From positions 575,911-639,910 of the forward strand of contig NZ_JONU01000008.1 in NCBI RefSeq assembly GCF_000711985.1: a stretch of DNA of 64,000 bases, written 5' to 3'. Made by a program: the position numbers and the translations under genes. Source of the DNA: Rheinheimera texasensis DSM 17496 (GTDB lineage: Bacteria > Pseudomonadota > Gammaproteobacteria > Enterobacterales > Alteromonadaceae). Shown here in pieces: positions 49,942 to 59,660 of this stretch (the stretch's first letter is position 1; every line of letters begins with the position of its first letter). The notes beneath the pieces were generated by a model, which did not search any database, was not told the DNA's origin, and was given only the letters and a program-made list of their open reading frames with translations.

Positions 49942-52365
49942 GTGACAGCATTTGAACCGGAACACCGGGCACGGCTGATGCAATGGCTGACGGCACAGCA
50001 GGCCGGCTTGCCGGTGTTGTATCGCGAATTACAGCAACAGTTGCGCGAAAATGCCGCTGGATTCGGTACTGTGTCGTCGCCCCAGCGTCAGCTTGACCCT
50101 TTACCATTATTGGTCAGCGAGCTTGATTGGCGTCAGCTGGAGGCCGGCATGTTGCAGCGGCAAAAATTGCTGCAGATAGTGCTGGCAGATCTGTATGGGC
50201 CACAGCAATACATCCGGCCTGATTTGTTACCGGCCGAAGCGGTGTTTCGCTCGCCGGCGTTTTTAATGAGTGCGGTCGGCTTAGTTGCGGCGCCGGCAGA
50301 CTGGTTGCCGTTATTCAGTCTGGATCTGGTGCAGTCAACGACAGGGCAGTGGCAGGTGCTGCGGGACCATGCGTTATTGCCAGCGGGTCTTGGTTATCTG
50401 GTTGAACACCGGCTGGCCTTTAATCAGCTGGCTCCGGTGCAAGCCTTGGATCTGCCCAAAGCGCAAATCGCCTGTTTTTACCGGCGTTTACAGCAAAGCC
50501 TGCAAGACCCCGGAGCTCTGTCAGCGACAGCGCCGGCGTTGTCGGGGCTTTGGATCACCTCTGTACATAGCAGTCATTATTTTGAGCAGGCATATCTGGC
50601 CAATTATCTGGATGTGGCTGTGGTGCATGGCGCTGACTTAACCTTCCGTGACGGTGCGCTGTGGCTGAAAACCCTGACAGGACTAAAGCCGATTGCCGCT
50701 CTGCTGCGTTATCAGCCGGATGCACAAACAGACCCGCTGGAGCTGGAACCGGCAGCTGGCGGCTGTGCCGGTCTATTGCAAAGCATCCGGCAGCAGCAGC
50801 TTTGTTGTCTGAACCCGCCTGGCAGCAGTGTGCTGGATACCGGCGTGTTACAACCTTTTTTACCGGCTTTATGTCAGGCGCTGCTTGGCGAGCCTTTATT
50901 ACTGGCCCAGCCCGACACGTTGTGGCTGGGGCATCCTGAACAGTTGCAGCAGTTTCTTGCTGCGCCGACCCGCTTTCACTTGCGCCGGATCAGCTCTCAG
51001 CAGCAGTTTGTGCCGGCTTCGCTCGAACCTCCGGCGCTGCAGGCCTTGCTCCGTCAGCTGCAGCGGGATAGTGCGGACTACATTGCCACTGAGTCCTTAT
51101 CACTGCAGCAGGAGCCTTGCTGGCAGCCTGGCTCCGGTAATTATCACGCATACACAAGCTTGCGGCTGTTTAGTCTGCACAATGAAAAGCTGCCCGGTAT
51201 GGTGTTGCCTGGTGGTTATGCTCAGATAACTGCTGATCCCTTGCAACTGCAGTCCGGCGAGTCATCGGGTTTGCAGCGGGTCAAAGATGTTTGGGTGTTG
51301 GCTGACAGGGGGCTAACGGCCAGTCTGTTGCAAAGTAGCAGCGGCGCGCTGGACTTGTCACGCCACAGCGGGCTGGTGACCAGCCGGGTGGCAGACCATT
51401 TGTTTTGGCTGGGGCGATACAATGAGCGACTCAATCAGATTTGCCGCGCTTTACGCACAGCGTTGTCGCTGGTCAATGCCGGTACCGGTGCGGCAGAGCT
51501 GCAGGATGTCGCGCCCTTGTTGCAATTTTGCCGGCAAGCGAATGGCTTAGCGGGCGAGGCGACGGACCTGGACGAGCTGTTACAGCAATTATTTGACCCG
51601 GCGCAGCCGGGTAGTCTGTTTGCTATTTTGCAAGCGTTATTGTTCAACGCACAGTCGGCGCGGGAATATTTTGCCGCGGACACCTGGCTGGTTCTCGACA
51701 AATTACAACAGGCACTGTGCGCTCTGCCGGCATTACAGCAGCAAGATCCTGCTTTACTGCTGTCGGGCCCTTGTTTACGTCAGCTCGATGACATCATATT
51801 GCTGCAAACCGCGTTGTATGGCCTGAGCAATGAAACCATGAGCCGGACTCAGGCACTGCGGCTGATGGATTTGGGTCAGCATATTGAACGCGGCTTGCAG
51901 ACGGCCGCGTTATTACAGGCGGTGTTTGTACGCTCGCAAGGTGCACCCAGGGCATCGGCGGTGCTTATGGAAGCGGTGTTACGTCTGGCAGATACCGTGA
52001 ACACCTATCGGCGGCGTTATCGCAGTCAATTGCATCCGCTGGCCGTGATTGACCTACTGGTGTTTGACGACAGCACACCGCGCTCGGTGGGATATCAGTG
52101 TCTGCGTATTCAGCGCCAGTGCGCCGATTTACCCAAGCTTGCCGCGCAACCTGGTTTGTCAGCGGAACAACGGCTGGCGCTGGAACTGGTCACTTTGCTG
52201 CAACTGACTGAACCGCAATCGTTGTTTGATGCAGAGCAGGGTGCTACACCGGCACTTGGTTTGCTGCTCAGTCAAATCCAGCACCGGTTAAAATTGTTGT
52301 CCGACAGTATTACGTTGTCTTATTTCAACCATGCGCCGCCGAGCAGCAGCTGGCAGAGTTTTTAA
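49942..52365 (+). CDS. ATP-grasp (degenerate) fused to alpha-E domain
   Basis: An 807-aa two-domain protein. Residues ~1-460 follow the circularly permuted ATP-grasp fold: LFSLDLVQSTTGQWQVLRDHALLPAGLGYLVEHR aligns with the signature of the gene two upstream. Catalytic positions are changed, however: LEDNLRVPSG becomes LRDHALLPAG, and the glycine-rich KPANESGGYG loop has no counterpart (HLRRISSQQQFVP instead). Residues ~475-800 are an alpha-E domain (DHLFWLGRYNERLNQICRAL, LMDLGQHIERGLQTAALLQ). GTG 49942 with AAGGA upstream is the start. Likely a non-catalytic or altered partner of the first ATP-grasp. Confidence 0.85.
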   Translation: MTAFEPEHRARLMQWLTAQQAGLPVLYRELQQQLRENAAGFGTVSSPQRQLDPLPLLVSELDWRQLEAGMLQRQKLLQIVLADLYGPQQYIRPDLLPAEAVFRSPAFLMSAVGLVAAPADWLPLFSLDLVQSTTGQWQVLRDHALLPAGLGYLVEHRLAFNQLAPVQALDLPKAQIACFYRRLQQSLQDPGALSATAPALSGLWITSVHSSHYFEQAYLANYLDVAVVHGADLTFRDGALWLKTLTGLKPIAALLRYQPDAQTDPLELEPAAGGCAGLLQSIRQQQLCCLNPPGSSVLDTGVLQPFLPALCQALLGEPLLLAQPDTLWLGHPEQLQQFLAAPTRFHLRRISSQQQFVPASLEPPALQALLRQLQRDSADYIATESLSLQQEPCWQPGSGNYHAYTSLRLFSLHNEKLPGMVLPGGYAQITADPLQLQSGESSGLQRVKDVWVLADRGLTASLLQSSSGALDLSRHSGLVTSRVADHLFWLGRYNERLNQICRALRTALSLVNAGTGAAELQDVAPLLQFCRQANGLAGEATDLDELLQQLFDPAQPGSLFAILQALLFNAQSAREYFAADTWLVLDKLQQALCALPALQQQDPALLLSGPCLRQLDDIILLQTALYGLSNETMSRTQALRLMDLGQHIERGLQTAALLQAVFVRSQGAPRASAVLMEAVLRLADTVNTYRRRYRSQLHPLAVIDLLVFDDSTPRSVGYQCLRIQRQCADLPKLAAQPGLSAEQRLALELVTLLQLTEPQSLFDAEQGATPALGLLLSQIQHRLKLLSDSITLSYFNHAPPSSSWQSF

Positions 52366-52399
52366 GGATGGACATGAGTTTTGGCATTGCGGAGGTCCG

Positions 52400-53266
52400 G
52401 TGCGTTATCAACTGAGTCATCTGACCCGTTATCAGTATCAAAGGCCGATCGCAAACAGCTATAACCTGACTTGCCTGCAGCCGAGGCAATTGCCCTGGCA
52501 ACAAGTACTGGATGTCCAGCTGAAGGTCACGCCAATGCCTTGTACCCAATACTCTCACGTGGATTTATTTGGCAATCAGCGCCAGTTTTTGCATCTGTTG
52601 GCGCCGCATCAGGACATGACAGTGCAGTTGCAGGCGCAGATTGACGTTCATCCCCGGCAGTTGGCGGCCCAACTCGGTGACGGCTTGTCACTGACCGATG
52701 CGACTGAGCATCGGCAGCTGACCGACCCTGTGGTCGCTTTATGCCGCCATGCCAGCCGCAATATTCCGTTGCTGGCGGATGCTGCTGCACTCTGGCAGCA
52801 GGTGTACCGGGCGGATCTGTCGATGCTGCAAAATGTTGCTTTACTCAATCAGCTGATTTATCAGGAATTTCAATATGATCCTGAATTCAGCACTGTGGTC
52901 ACGCCGATTGCGGATGTCTTGCAGCACAAGCGCGGTGTTTGTCAGGATTTTGCCCAGCTGGCGATCAGCTGTTTACGCAGTCAGGGCGTTGCCGCCCGTT
53001 ACGTCAGTGGTTATCTGGAGACTCGCCCGCCGCCGGGGCAGCCACGCCTGCAGGGAGCTGATGCGTCGCATGCCTGGTTTGCGGTATTTGACCCCAGACT
53101 TGGTTGGGTGGATTTTGACCCGACGAATAATGTGCTGGCGGATGTACAGCATCTGACACTGGCTTTTGGCCGCGATTATGCTGATGTAGTGCCATTAAAA
53201 GGTGTGCTGCAGGGCATTGGCGAGCATCAGTTGCAGGTCGCAGTTGATGTGCTGGCGCTGGACTAA
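52400..53266 (+). CDS. Transglutaminase-like cysteine protease family protein
   Basis: A 288-aa protein with an N-terminal beta domain (RYQLSHLTRYQYQRPI, ~1-100) and a transglutaminase-like core. The catalytic triad is Cys181 in GVCQDFAQLA, His224 in ASHAWF and Asp240 in VDFDPTNN. In bacteria this subgroup usually acts as a peptidase. It may remove or trim the product of the ligases in this operon (inference). GTG 52400 is chosen because GGAGG lies four bases upstream; the frame is open to 52331, inside the previous gene. No signal peptide is seen, so the protein is cytoplasmic. Confidence 0.85.
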   Translation: MRYQLSHLTRYQYQRPIANSYNLTCLQPRQLPWQQVLDVQLKVTPMPCTQYSHVDLFGNQRQFLHLLAPHQDMTVQLQAQIDVHPRQLAAQLGDGLSLTDATEHRQLTDPVVALCRHASRNIPLLADAAALWQQVYRADLSMLQNVALLNQLIYQEFQYDPEFSTVVTPIADVLQHKRGVCQDFAQLAISCLRSQGVAARYVSGYLETRPPPGQPRLQGADASHAWFAVFDPRLGWVDFDPTNNVLADVQHLTLAFGRDYADVVPLKGVLQGIGEHQLQVAVDVLALD

Positions 53267-53302
53267 AAAACGGTACCAGCATAGCAGCTGGCACCGTTTT
53301 TT
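53265..53302. terminator. Bidirectional terminator between the amidoligase operon and mutS
   Basis: AAAAAACGGTACCAGC and GCTGGCACCGTTTTTT pair around ATAGCA with one mismatch; A/T tracts at both ends suit both converging genes. Confidence 0.9.
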
Positions 53303-53314
53303 AATGCGGGCTAT

Positions 53315-55900
53315 TTAAAGCTGGCGTTTGAGGGCGAACAATAAATCGAGTGCCTGCCTTGGTGTCAGGTCATCCGGATCAACTTCGGCCAGTTGCGTCA
53401 GTACCGGATGTGGGGTTGGTTCGGCAAACAAATCAGCCTGCGCCGGCTGCGCCGGCTGCGCCGCCTTCACGGCGTTGTCCGCTTTTGGCTGCTGTTGCTC
53501 CAGAGCCGCGAGTTTACGCTGCGCCTGCTGGATCACGATTTTGGGAACGCCAGCCAACTGCGCGACCTGCAGACCATAGCTTTTACTAGCTGCACCCGGC
53601 TGCACCTGATGCATGAACACAATATGTTCATCATGTTCAACCGCATCCAGATGGATATTGGCAACACCACTCAGCAATGAAGGTAAATCCGTCAGCTCAA
53701 AATAATGCGTAGCAAATAAGGTCAGTGCTTTGAGTTTGGTGGCGAGATACTCGGCACAGGCCCAGGCCAATGACAAACCGTCATAAGTACTGGTGCCGCG
53801 GCCGATTTCGTCCATTAACACCAGGCTTTGTGCGGTGGCATGGTGCAAAATAGTCGCGGTTTCAGTCATTTCCACCATAAAGGTCGAACGGCCGGACGCC
53901 AGGTCGTCCGAAGCACCGACCCGGGTAAAGATCCGGTCCACCGGCCCCAAAGTGGCCGTTTGTGCCGGCACAAAACTACCGATATAAGCCATCAACACTA
54001 TCAAGGCCGCCTGGCGCATATAAGTCGATTTACCGCCCATGTTCGGGCCTGTCACCACCAACAAATGCCGCTTCGGTGTCAGTTCCAGCGGGTTGGCAAT
54101 AAAAGGCTCAGTGGTCATCTGCTCCACAACCGGATGACGGCCTTGCTCGATATGGATACCGGTCTCTGCCACCAGTCTCGGTTGGCAGTAATTCAGTCGT
54201 ACCGCGCGTTCGGCAAAGTTGGTCAGTACGTCCAGTTCCGACAAACTGGCCGCGAGTTGCTGCAGCGCGGCTAAATCCGGTGCAATCAAATCAAACAGTT
54301 GTTCATACAGCTGTTTTTCAAGGGCGAGCGCTTTACTTTCGCTGCCTAGTACCTTGTCTTCATATTCCTTTAGTTCCGGAATAATGTAACGCTCGTTGTT
54401 TTTCAACGTCTGACGGCGGATGTAGTCCGGCGGCACTGCATCTGCTGCTGCGCGGCCGGTTTCGATGTAATAACCGGCGACTTTATTAAATCCAACTTTG
54501 AGCGACGCAATGCCGGTACGGGCTTTTTCGCGTTGTTCCAGCTGTTCCAGATAATCGGTCGCACCTTTGGCTAAAGCCCGCCATTGGTCCAGCTCCGCTG
54601 AATAACCTTCGGCGATGACGCCGCCATCGCGGATCAGCACCGGTGGGTTGTCAATAATGGCGCGTTCTAATAATTCCGTCAGGGCCGGCATTGGTTCGCA
54701 GTCTGCAGCCAGTTGCTGTAAGCGTTGGCTTTGCAGCTGACTTAGCAATGGTGTCAGTTCCGGTAGTTGCTGCAGCGCCTGACGTAACCTGGCGAAATCG
54801 CGTGGCCGTGCGCTACGCAGTGCCAACCGGGCGACAATTCGTTCAATGTCACCAATCTGTTTCAGCAGTGGTTGTAACTCGGCATCATATTGCTGCAGTT
54901 CGCTGACGGCCAGATGGCGCGCTGTGATAATGGCCTGATCGCGCAGCGGGGCATGGATCCAACGTTTTAATAAGCGGCTGCCCATCGCGGTCTGACATTG
55001 GTCGAGCACTGCAGCAAGAGAATGCGCATATTGGCCGTTTAAGGTCTGAGTCAGTTCCAGATTACGCCGCGTCGCGGCGTCCAGCACTATATGATCGCTG
55101 TGCTTTTCTAAGGAAATACTGCGTAAATGCGGTAGATTGGCACGTTGAGTATCTTTGACATATTGCAGCAGGCAGCCGGCCGCCATCAGACCAAAGCGGG
55201 CGTCCTGCACGCCAAAACTTTGTAAATCGCGCGTGCCGAATTGCTGGCACAAAGCACGTTCAGCGCTGCTTTGTTCAAAATCCCATACCGGCCGGCGGCG
55301 CGCGCCTTTACGGGCCAACACTAATTCCGGTAGCGGCTGGTCTTCACAATATAATAATTCAGCCGGATTCAGCCGTTGTAACAGCGCGGCGAGGTCGTCC
55401 AGGGCTGGTAATTCAGTCAGGACAAAACGGCCGGCACTTAAATCCAGGTACGCCAGGCCAAATTGTTGTTTATGCTGATAAACAGCAGCAAGCAAAGTGT
55501 CCTGGCGTTCTTGCAGTAAAGCTTCATCGGTGACTGTGCCGGGAGTCACGACCCGCACCACTTTGCGATCAACCGGGCCTTTGCTGGTCGCCGGATCGCC
55601 AACCTGTTCACAAATCGCTACGGATTCGCCGAGCTGTACCAGCCGCGCCAGATAGTTTTCCACTGCGTGATGCGGCACGCCGGCCATAGGGATTGGTGCT
55701 CCGGCCGACTGACCGCGTTTGGTCAGCGAGATATCCAGCAACGCCGCTGCTTTTTTTGCATCGTCATAAAACAGCTCATAAAAATCGCCCATCCGGTAAA
55801 ACAATAAAATCTCCGGATTCTCTGCTTTGAGCGCGAGGTATTGTTGCATCATCGGCGTATGGGCAGTTGTCGCTTGCCCGGTCTGGATTTCTGACGGCAT
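53315..55900 (-). CDS. mutS: DNA mismatch repair protein MutS
   Basis: Mismatch recognition ATPase of 861 aa (E. coli 853). The N-terminal mismatch-binding domain has [15 protein letters not shown], including the Phe-x-Glu wedge. The ATPase domain has [15 protein letters not shown] (Walker A), [31 protein letters not shown] (Walker B) and FATHYFELT. The C-terminus has an Ala/Gln/Pro-rich stretch ([17 protein letters not shown]) before the final tetramerisation helices. ATG 55900; divergent from pncC with the usual short gap. Confidence 0.97.
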   Translation of the reverse strand: MPSEIQTGQATTAHTPMMQQYLALKAENPEILLFYRMGDFYELFYDDAKKAAALLDISLTKRGQSAGAPIPMAGVPHHAVENYLARLVQLGESVAICEQVGDPATSKGPVDRKVVRVVTPGTVTDEALLQERQDTLLAAVYQHKQQFGLAYLDLSAGRFVLTELPALDDLAALLQRLNPAELLYCEDQPLPELVLARKGARRRPVWDFEQSSAERALCQQFGTRDLQSFGVQDARFGLMAAGCLLQYVKDTQRANLPHLRSISLEKHSDHIVLDAATRRNLELTQTLNGQYAHSLAAVLDQCQTAMGSRLLKRWIHAPLRDQAIITARHLAVSELQQYDAELQPLLKQIGDIERIVARLALRSARPRDFARLRQALQQLPELTPLLSQLQSQRLQQLAADCEPMPALTELLERAIIDNPPVLIRDGGVIAEGYSAELDQWRALAKGATDYLEQLEQREKARTGIASLKVGFNKVAGYYIETGRAAADAVPPDYIRRQTLKNNERYIIPELKEYEDKVLGSESKALALEKQLYEQLFDLIAPDLAALQQLAASLSELDVLTNFAERAVRLNYCQPRLVAETGIHIEQGRHPVVEQMTTEPFIANPLELTPKRHLLVVTGPNMGGKSTYMRQAALIVLMAYIGSFVPAQTATLGPVDRIFTRVGASDDLASGRSTFMVEMTETATILHHATAQSLVLMDEIGRGTSTYDGLSLAWACAEYLATKLKALTLFATHYFELTDLPSLLSGVANIHLDAVEHDEHIVFMHQVQPGAASKSYGLQVAQLAGVPKIVIQQAQRKLAALEQQQPKADNAVKAAQPAQPAQADLFAEPTPHPVLTQLAEVDPDDLTPRQALDLLFALKRQL

Positions 55901-55934
55901 AATTAAAATTCTGATGTCCCAAAATGGAATGAAA

Positions 55935-56447
55935 ATGACAGTTCCGGCCCATACCGAGACACTGGCCTCTGCACTGGGTCAGCTATTATTGCGGAAAAAG
56001 CTCAGCATCACCACCGCCGAATCCTGTACCGGCGGTGGGATCTCCTACGCGTTGACCGCGATCCCCGGCAGCTCAGCCTATTTGGACCGCAGTTTTGTTA
56101 CTTACAGCAACAAAGCCAAACAGCAGTTATTGGGCGTTAAAAGCGCGACATTATTGCAGTTTGGTGCTGTCAGTGAAGAGACTGTCGCTGAAATGGCCAG
56201 CGGAGCTGCAACGGCTGCAGGCGCGGATTGTGCTGTGGCGGTATCCGGTATCGCCGGCCCGGATGGTGGCAGTGCATTAAAACCGGTGGGGACTGTCTGT
56301 TTTGGTTTTTATGTGCAGGGCGCGGTCGCTACAGTGCGAATTCTGCTGCATGGCGACAGATCGGCTGTCCGGCAACAAAGTATCGATTTTGCCTTGCAGC
56401 AGATGATTCAGTTATTGACAGCACAAATTGATTCAACTACTGTATGA
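55935..56447 (+). CDS. pncC: Nicotinamide-nucleotide amidase PncC (CinA C-terminal type)
   Basis: Deamidates NMN to NaMN in the pyridine nucleotide cycle; 170 aa, standalone without the CinA N-terminal domain. [20 protein letters not shown] (~29-48) contains the catalytic Ser/Thr region, and [19 protein letters not shown] the conserved second block. The start is taken as ATG 55935, with GGA six bases upstream; in-frame ATGs at 55914 and 55929 are alternatives. Its last codons overlap the recA LexA box. Order mutS<>pncC-recA as in most gammaproteobacteria. Confidence 0.92.
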   Translation: MTVPAHTETLASALGQLLLRKKLSITTAESCTGGGISYALTAIPGSSAYLDRSFVTYSNKAKQQLLGVKSATLLQFGAVSEETVAEMASGAATAAGADCAVAVSGIAGPDGGSALKPVGTVCFGFYVQGAVATVRILLHGDRSAVRQQSIDFALQQMIQLLTAQIDSTTV

Positions 56448-56455
56448 GCATACAG
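56440..56455. promoter_or_regulatory. LexA (SOS) box of recA
   Basis: CTGTATGAGCATACAG is the canonical CTG-N10-CAG operator and is identical to the E. coli recA box as I recall it. It overlaps the pncC stop codon and lies 35 bp before recA. Flanking -35/-10 elements are weak. Confidence 0.93.
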
Positions 56456-56489
56456 CATTTCAGGCAAAACCCTTTTTCCGGAGTTCCAG

Positions 56490-57545
56490 ATGGACGACAA
56501 TAAACAAAAAGCCCTCAGCGCAGCCTTAAGCCAAATCGAGCGTCAGTTCGGTAAAGGTTCAATCATGAAGCTTGGAGATAACACCTCGCTTGAGATTGAT
56601 GCGATTTCTACCGGCTCTCTGGGTCTGGACATTGCGCTTGGCATTGGTGGTTTACCTTGTGGCCGGATCGTTGAAATTTATGGTCCTGAATCTTCAGGTA
56701 AAACGACCTTAACGCTGCAGGTGATTGCCGAAGCGCAGAAAATGGGTAAAACCTGTGCTTTTATCGATGCGGAGCACGCGCTGGATCCGATTTACGCCGG
56801 CAAACTGGGTGTGAAAGTCGAAGATTTATTAGTTTCTCAGCCTGATACCGGCGAACAAGCCTTAGAGATTTGCGACATGTTGGTCCGTTCTGCAGCAGTA
56901 GACGTCATCATCGTCGACTCTGTAGCCGCTCTGACACCAAAAGCAGAAATTGAAGGCGACATGGGCGACAGCCACGTCGGCCTGCAGGCCCGTCTGATGT
57001 CACAAGCGCTGCGTAAACTGACAGGGAATATCAAACGCTCAAACACTTTATGTATTTTCATCAACCAAATCCGGATGAAAATCGGTGTGATGTTCGGTAA
57101 CCCGGAAACAACCACAGGTGGTAACGCACTGAAATTCTACGCCTCAGTCCGGTTAGATATCCGCCGTATTGGTTCTGTTAAAGAAGGCGAAGAAGTGGTG
57201 GGTAACGAAACCCGCGTTAAAGTAGTGAAAAACAAAGTCGCACCGCCGTTCCGTCAAGCTGAATTTATTATTCAGTACGGTGCCGGCATCAGTAAAACCG
57301 GCGAACTGATTGACTTAGGCGTTGCAGAAAAACTGGTCGATAAAGCCGGCGCCTGGTATGCCTATAAAGGTAATAAAATCGGTCAGGGTAAAGCTAATGC
57401 GATGAAGTATCTGGCAGAAAATCCAGCTGTAGCACAAGAGATTGAAACCGAACTGCGCAACCGTTTGTTACTGCAACCAACCAAAGGCGCTCCAGCTGTT
57501 GAAGAGTTAGCTGCCGAGCCGGCTGAGCTTGATGAAGAATTTTAA
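56490..57545 (+). CDS. recA: Recombinase RecA
   Basis: Strand-exchange ATPase and SOS coprotease, 351 aa. Walker A is GPESSGKTT, and [22 protein letters not shown] opens the core. [19 protein letters not shown], the L2 loop region [28 protein letters not shown] and an acidic C-terminus (EPAELDEEF) follow. ATG 56490 ([17 protein letters not shown]) has CCGGAG upstream. Regulated by the LexA box at its promoter. No recX follows; the gene ends at a terminator. Confidence 0.98.
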   Translation: MDDNKQKALSAALSQIERQFGKGSIMKLGDNTSLEIDAISTGSLGLDIALGIGGLPCGRIVEIYGPESSGKTTLTLQVIAEAQKMGKTCAFIDAEHALDPIYAGKLGVKVEDLLVSQPDTGEQALEICDMLVRSAAVDVIIVDSVAALTPKAEIEGDMGDSHVGLQARLMSQALRKLTGNIKRSNTLCIFINQIRMKIGVMFGNPETTTGGNALKFYASVRLDIRRIGSVKEGEEVVGNETRVKVVKNKVAPPFRQAEFIIQYGAGISKTGELIDLGVAEKLVDKAGAWYAYKGNKIGQGKANAMKYLAENPAVAQEIETELRNRLLLQPTKGAPAVEELAAEPAELDEEF

Positions 57546-57613
57546 ACTGCAGACTAAGTACTGCATGGCAATTTTTCAATAACCTGGCGAATTGCAGCAC
57601 AGGTCTGATACAG

Positions 57614-57641
57614 AAAATGGCCCGCTTGGGCCATTTCTTTT
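57614..57641. terminator. Terminator after recA
   Basis: AAATGGCCC (57615-57623) and GGGCCATTT (57628-57636) around GCTT, followed by CTTTT. Its end touches the stop codon of the converging gene. Confidence 0.85.
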
Positions 57642-58581
57642 ACTGTTGACGTTCATCGGATTTACTCAACGGTTTGGATGGTAAAGCTGGCTTTATTTGC
57701 GATGTTGCGTCCGCAGGCAAATTCAATATCTGCACTGAATTTTCTGGCAACATAAAACCGGCTTGTTTATACAACTGCTCAATCCTGCCATTATCCCGCA
57801 GAATTTTGAGGCCTTTATTCAAAGCCTCACTGGCATAACGACCGTCCGGATGAGATTTACTGATGACAAAATGCCGGCTGTCGTTCAGCAAAATTGCAAC
57901 TCCAGGTACGACTTTTAAACGCAGTTGTTCCAGTTGATAAATGCCGTTTTCATCATGAAAAAACGGCATCAGCATAAAATCAACCCAACGCATATGCACC
58001 ATCCGTGCCTGACTTAACCATTCATCTTCCTGAATGAGTTCCTTCAGCGCTAATGCGCTCATCGTTTCCCAGTCGGTGCGCCACTTCGGCGTAGAGACCC
58101 CGCTGAATTTACGCAATTCCGCTAAAGTCCGGGTGCGTAGCACTGGCAGATTTTCCGGACTGGTGTATATACCGGCTAAATATTCTCCGCGTCGAACCAC
58201 CGGTTCGCTGAGGTAAACTTTGCCTGCCATGGCTTTGGCATCCGTCAGCCAATAGGTGTCAAAGCTCAGCAGTGAATCGCCACTCTCCAGCATTTTGGTA
58301 TTGCGGAAATTAAACTTGCCGGGTTGATAATAAAAGTTCTTGGTAAACCCGCCCAAAGCTAAGGCCTGTTGCAGCAATACCATATCTGCAACATCACGCC
58401 GCATGGTCGCCCCGCGGAAATCCACAACACTCAGCACCGGGCGGCCGTTGAGGAACTTCAGATAATCTTCGTAAACATCGTCACGAATATAGACCGGAAT
58501 TCCCTCGGACTCAGGTAAAACGGGCTCTGCCAGACACCAAAAGCCCAGAACCAAACTACAGATGCAGCCAATTATTTTCAT
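57640..58581 (-). CDS. Periplasmic solute-binding-like protein (SBP_bac_3 type), function unknown
   Basis: A 313-aa exported protein. The signal peptide (MKIIGCICSLVLGFWCLAEP) is followed by a fold resembling family 3 solute-binding proteins. Supporting segments are SHPDGRYASEALNKGLKILRDNGRIEQLYKQAG near the C-terminus, the usual end of these domains, and the VVPGVAILLNDSRHFVISKS hinge-like block. No transporter genes are adjacent, so it may be an orphan sensor or binding protein of the kind common in Alteromonadales. ATG 58581 has CGGAG five bases upstream; a GTG two codons earlier is possible. Ligand unknown. Confidence 0.7.
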   Translation of the reverse strand: MKIIGCICSLVLGFWCLAEPVLPESEGIPVYIRDDVYEDYLKFLNGRPVLSVVDFRGATMRRDVADMVLLQQALALGGFTKNFYYQPGKFNFRNTKMLESGDSLLSFDTYWLTDAKAMAGKVYLSEPVVRRGEYLAGIYTSPENLPVLRTRTLAELRKFSGVSTPKWRTDWETMSALALKELIQEDEWLSQARMVHMRWVDFMLMPFFHDENGIYQLEQLRLKVVPGVAILLNDSRHFVISKSHPDGRYASEALNKGLKILRDNGRIEQLYKQAGFMLPENSVQILNLPADATSQIKPALPSKPLSKSDERQQ

Positions 58582-58647
58582 GGTCACTCCGTTTCTTAGC
58601 TGAGTTCCAGCATAGAGCTGAAACGACAGTATTTCAAAATAACAAAT

Positions 58648-58671
58648 AGACGTCTAAACGTATAGAAGTTG
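58648..58671. promoter_or_regulatory. Tandem MetJ boxes
   Basis: AGACGTCT (58648-58655) is the exact 8-bp met box. It is followed without gap by AAACGTAT and AGAAGTTG, degenerate repeats in register. They overlap a possible -35 (TTGACA, 58669-58674) upstream of metA, as expected for repression by MetJ with S-adenosylmethionine. Confidence 0.85.
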
Positions 58672-58727
58672 ACAATTGGCGGGTGATTCGGCAAAGTGAC
58701 GCATCTTTGTGGTGTTGTGGAGCCTGT

Positions 58728-59660
58728 ATGCCAATTAAAGTGATAGATCAGTTGCCAGCAGTTGAAGCCTTGTCGGCAGAAAATGTCTTTGTGATCACTG
58801 AAAGCCGGGCCCGCACTCAGGATATTCGCCCGCTGCGCATTGCTATATTGAACCTGATGCCCAACAAAGTGACTACTGAAATTCAGTTATTGCGCTTGCT
58901 GGCCAATAGTCCGCTGCAGGTTGATATCGAATTAATTCGGCTGGACAACCATGTCAGCAAACACACGCCGGAAAGTCATCTGAATTGTTTTTATCGTTAT
59001 TTTTCTGATGTGCAGCAGCAAAACTATGATGGTTTGATTATCACCGGTGCACCGCTTGGGCTGGTCGATTATGAGGATGTCAGTTATTGGCCACAGTTAT
59101 CCGAAATACTGTCCTGGGCCGATCGACACGTCACATCTACATTGTTCCTCTGTTGGGCGGCTCACGCAGCTCTTTATTACTACTATGGCTTGCAGCGGGA
59201 GATCCGCGGCGAAAAACTGTCCGGTGTCTACTGGCAAAATGTGGTGCAGCCTTTGTGTCCACTAGTACGTGGTTTTGATGACAGCTTCCTCGTACCGCAT
59301 TCTCGTTATGCCCAAGTGCCAAAACAAAAGTATCAGCAACATGCGGACATTCATGTATTGGCCGAAGCCGACGCCACCGGCGCTTATTTATTGCAAAACT
59401 CCAGCGGTAGCCGGATTTTTGTCACTGGGCACCCGGAATATGACTTAACCACATTAAACGATGAATACCAGCGTGACCTTGCCGCAGGTTTAAACCCTAA
59501 AGTGCCGGAGAATTATTTCCGAGACAACGACCCAAGCAAAGGTCCAATGAAACTGTGGCAGAGTCATGCCTTTTTGTTATTCAGTAACTGGCTGAATTAT
59601 TATGTCTATCAGGCTACACCATTTGATTTAGCTCGCGTCGGCGAGGGGAGAGCTGTATGA
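58728..59660 (+). CDS. metA: Homoserine O-succinyltransferase
   Basis: First committed step of methionine synthesis, activating homoserine; 310 aa (E. coli 309). The nucleophile is Cys142 in [16 protein letters not shown], in a glutamine-amidotransferase-like fold. [19 protein letters not shown] and the C-terminal FVTGHPEYD are conserved. Acyl donor (succinyl or acetyl) cannot be read from sequence with certainty. ATG 58728 (MPIKVIDQ) follows TGGAG. Its stop overlaps metH (ATGA), and MetJ boxes lie upstream. Confidence 0.94.
   Translation: MPIKVIDQLPAVEALSAENVFVITESRARTQDIRPLRIAILNLMPNKVTTEIQLLRLLANSPLQVDIELIRLDNHVSKHTPESHLNCFYRYFSDVQQQNYDGLIITGAPLGLVDYEDVSYWPQLSEILSWADRHVTSTLFLCWAAHAALYYYYGLQREIRGEKLSGVYWQNVVQPLCPLVRGFDDSFLVPHSRYAQVPKQKYQQHADIHVLAEADATGAYLLQNSSGSRIFVTGHPEYDLTTLNDEYQRDLAAGLNPKVPENYFRDNDPSKGPMKLWQSHAFLLFSNWLNYYVYQATPFDLARVGEGRAV

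Noticed and set aside
52368..52415. 15-codon mini-ORF (MDMSFG...) between the fusion gene and the transglutaminase
   Set aside because: It has a fair Shine-Dalgarno and overlaps the GTG start, so a coupling leader is possible, but nothing beyond chance supports it.
53420..53500. Short GCGCCGGCTGC direct repeats near the end of mutS
   Set aside because: They encode the Ala/Gln/Pro repeat PAQPAQ in the MutS C-terminal linker and are explained by the protein; not a CRISPR or mobile repeat.
58588..58727. SAM or cobalamin riboswitch upstream of metA-metH
   Set aside because: The leader is too short and lacks the conserved riboswitch cores; MetJ boxes explain regulation better.
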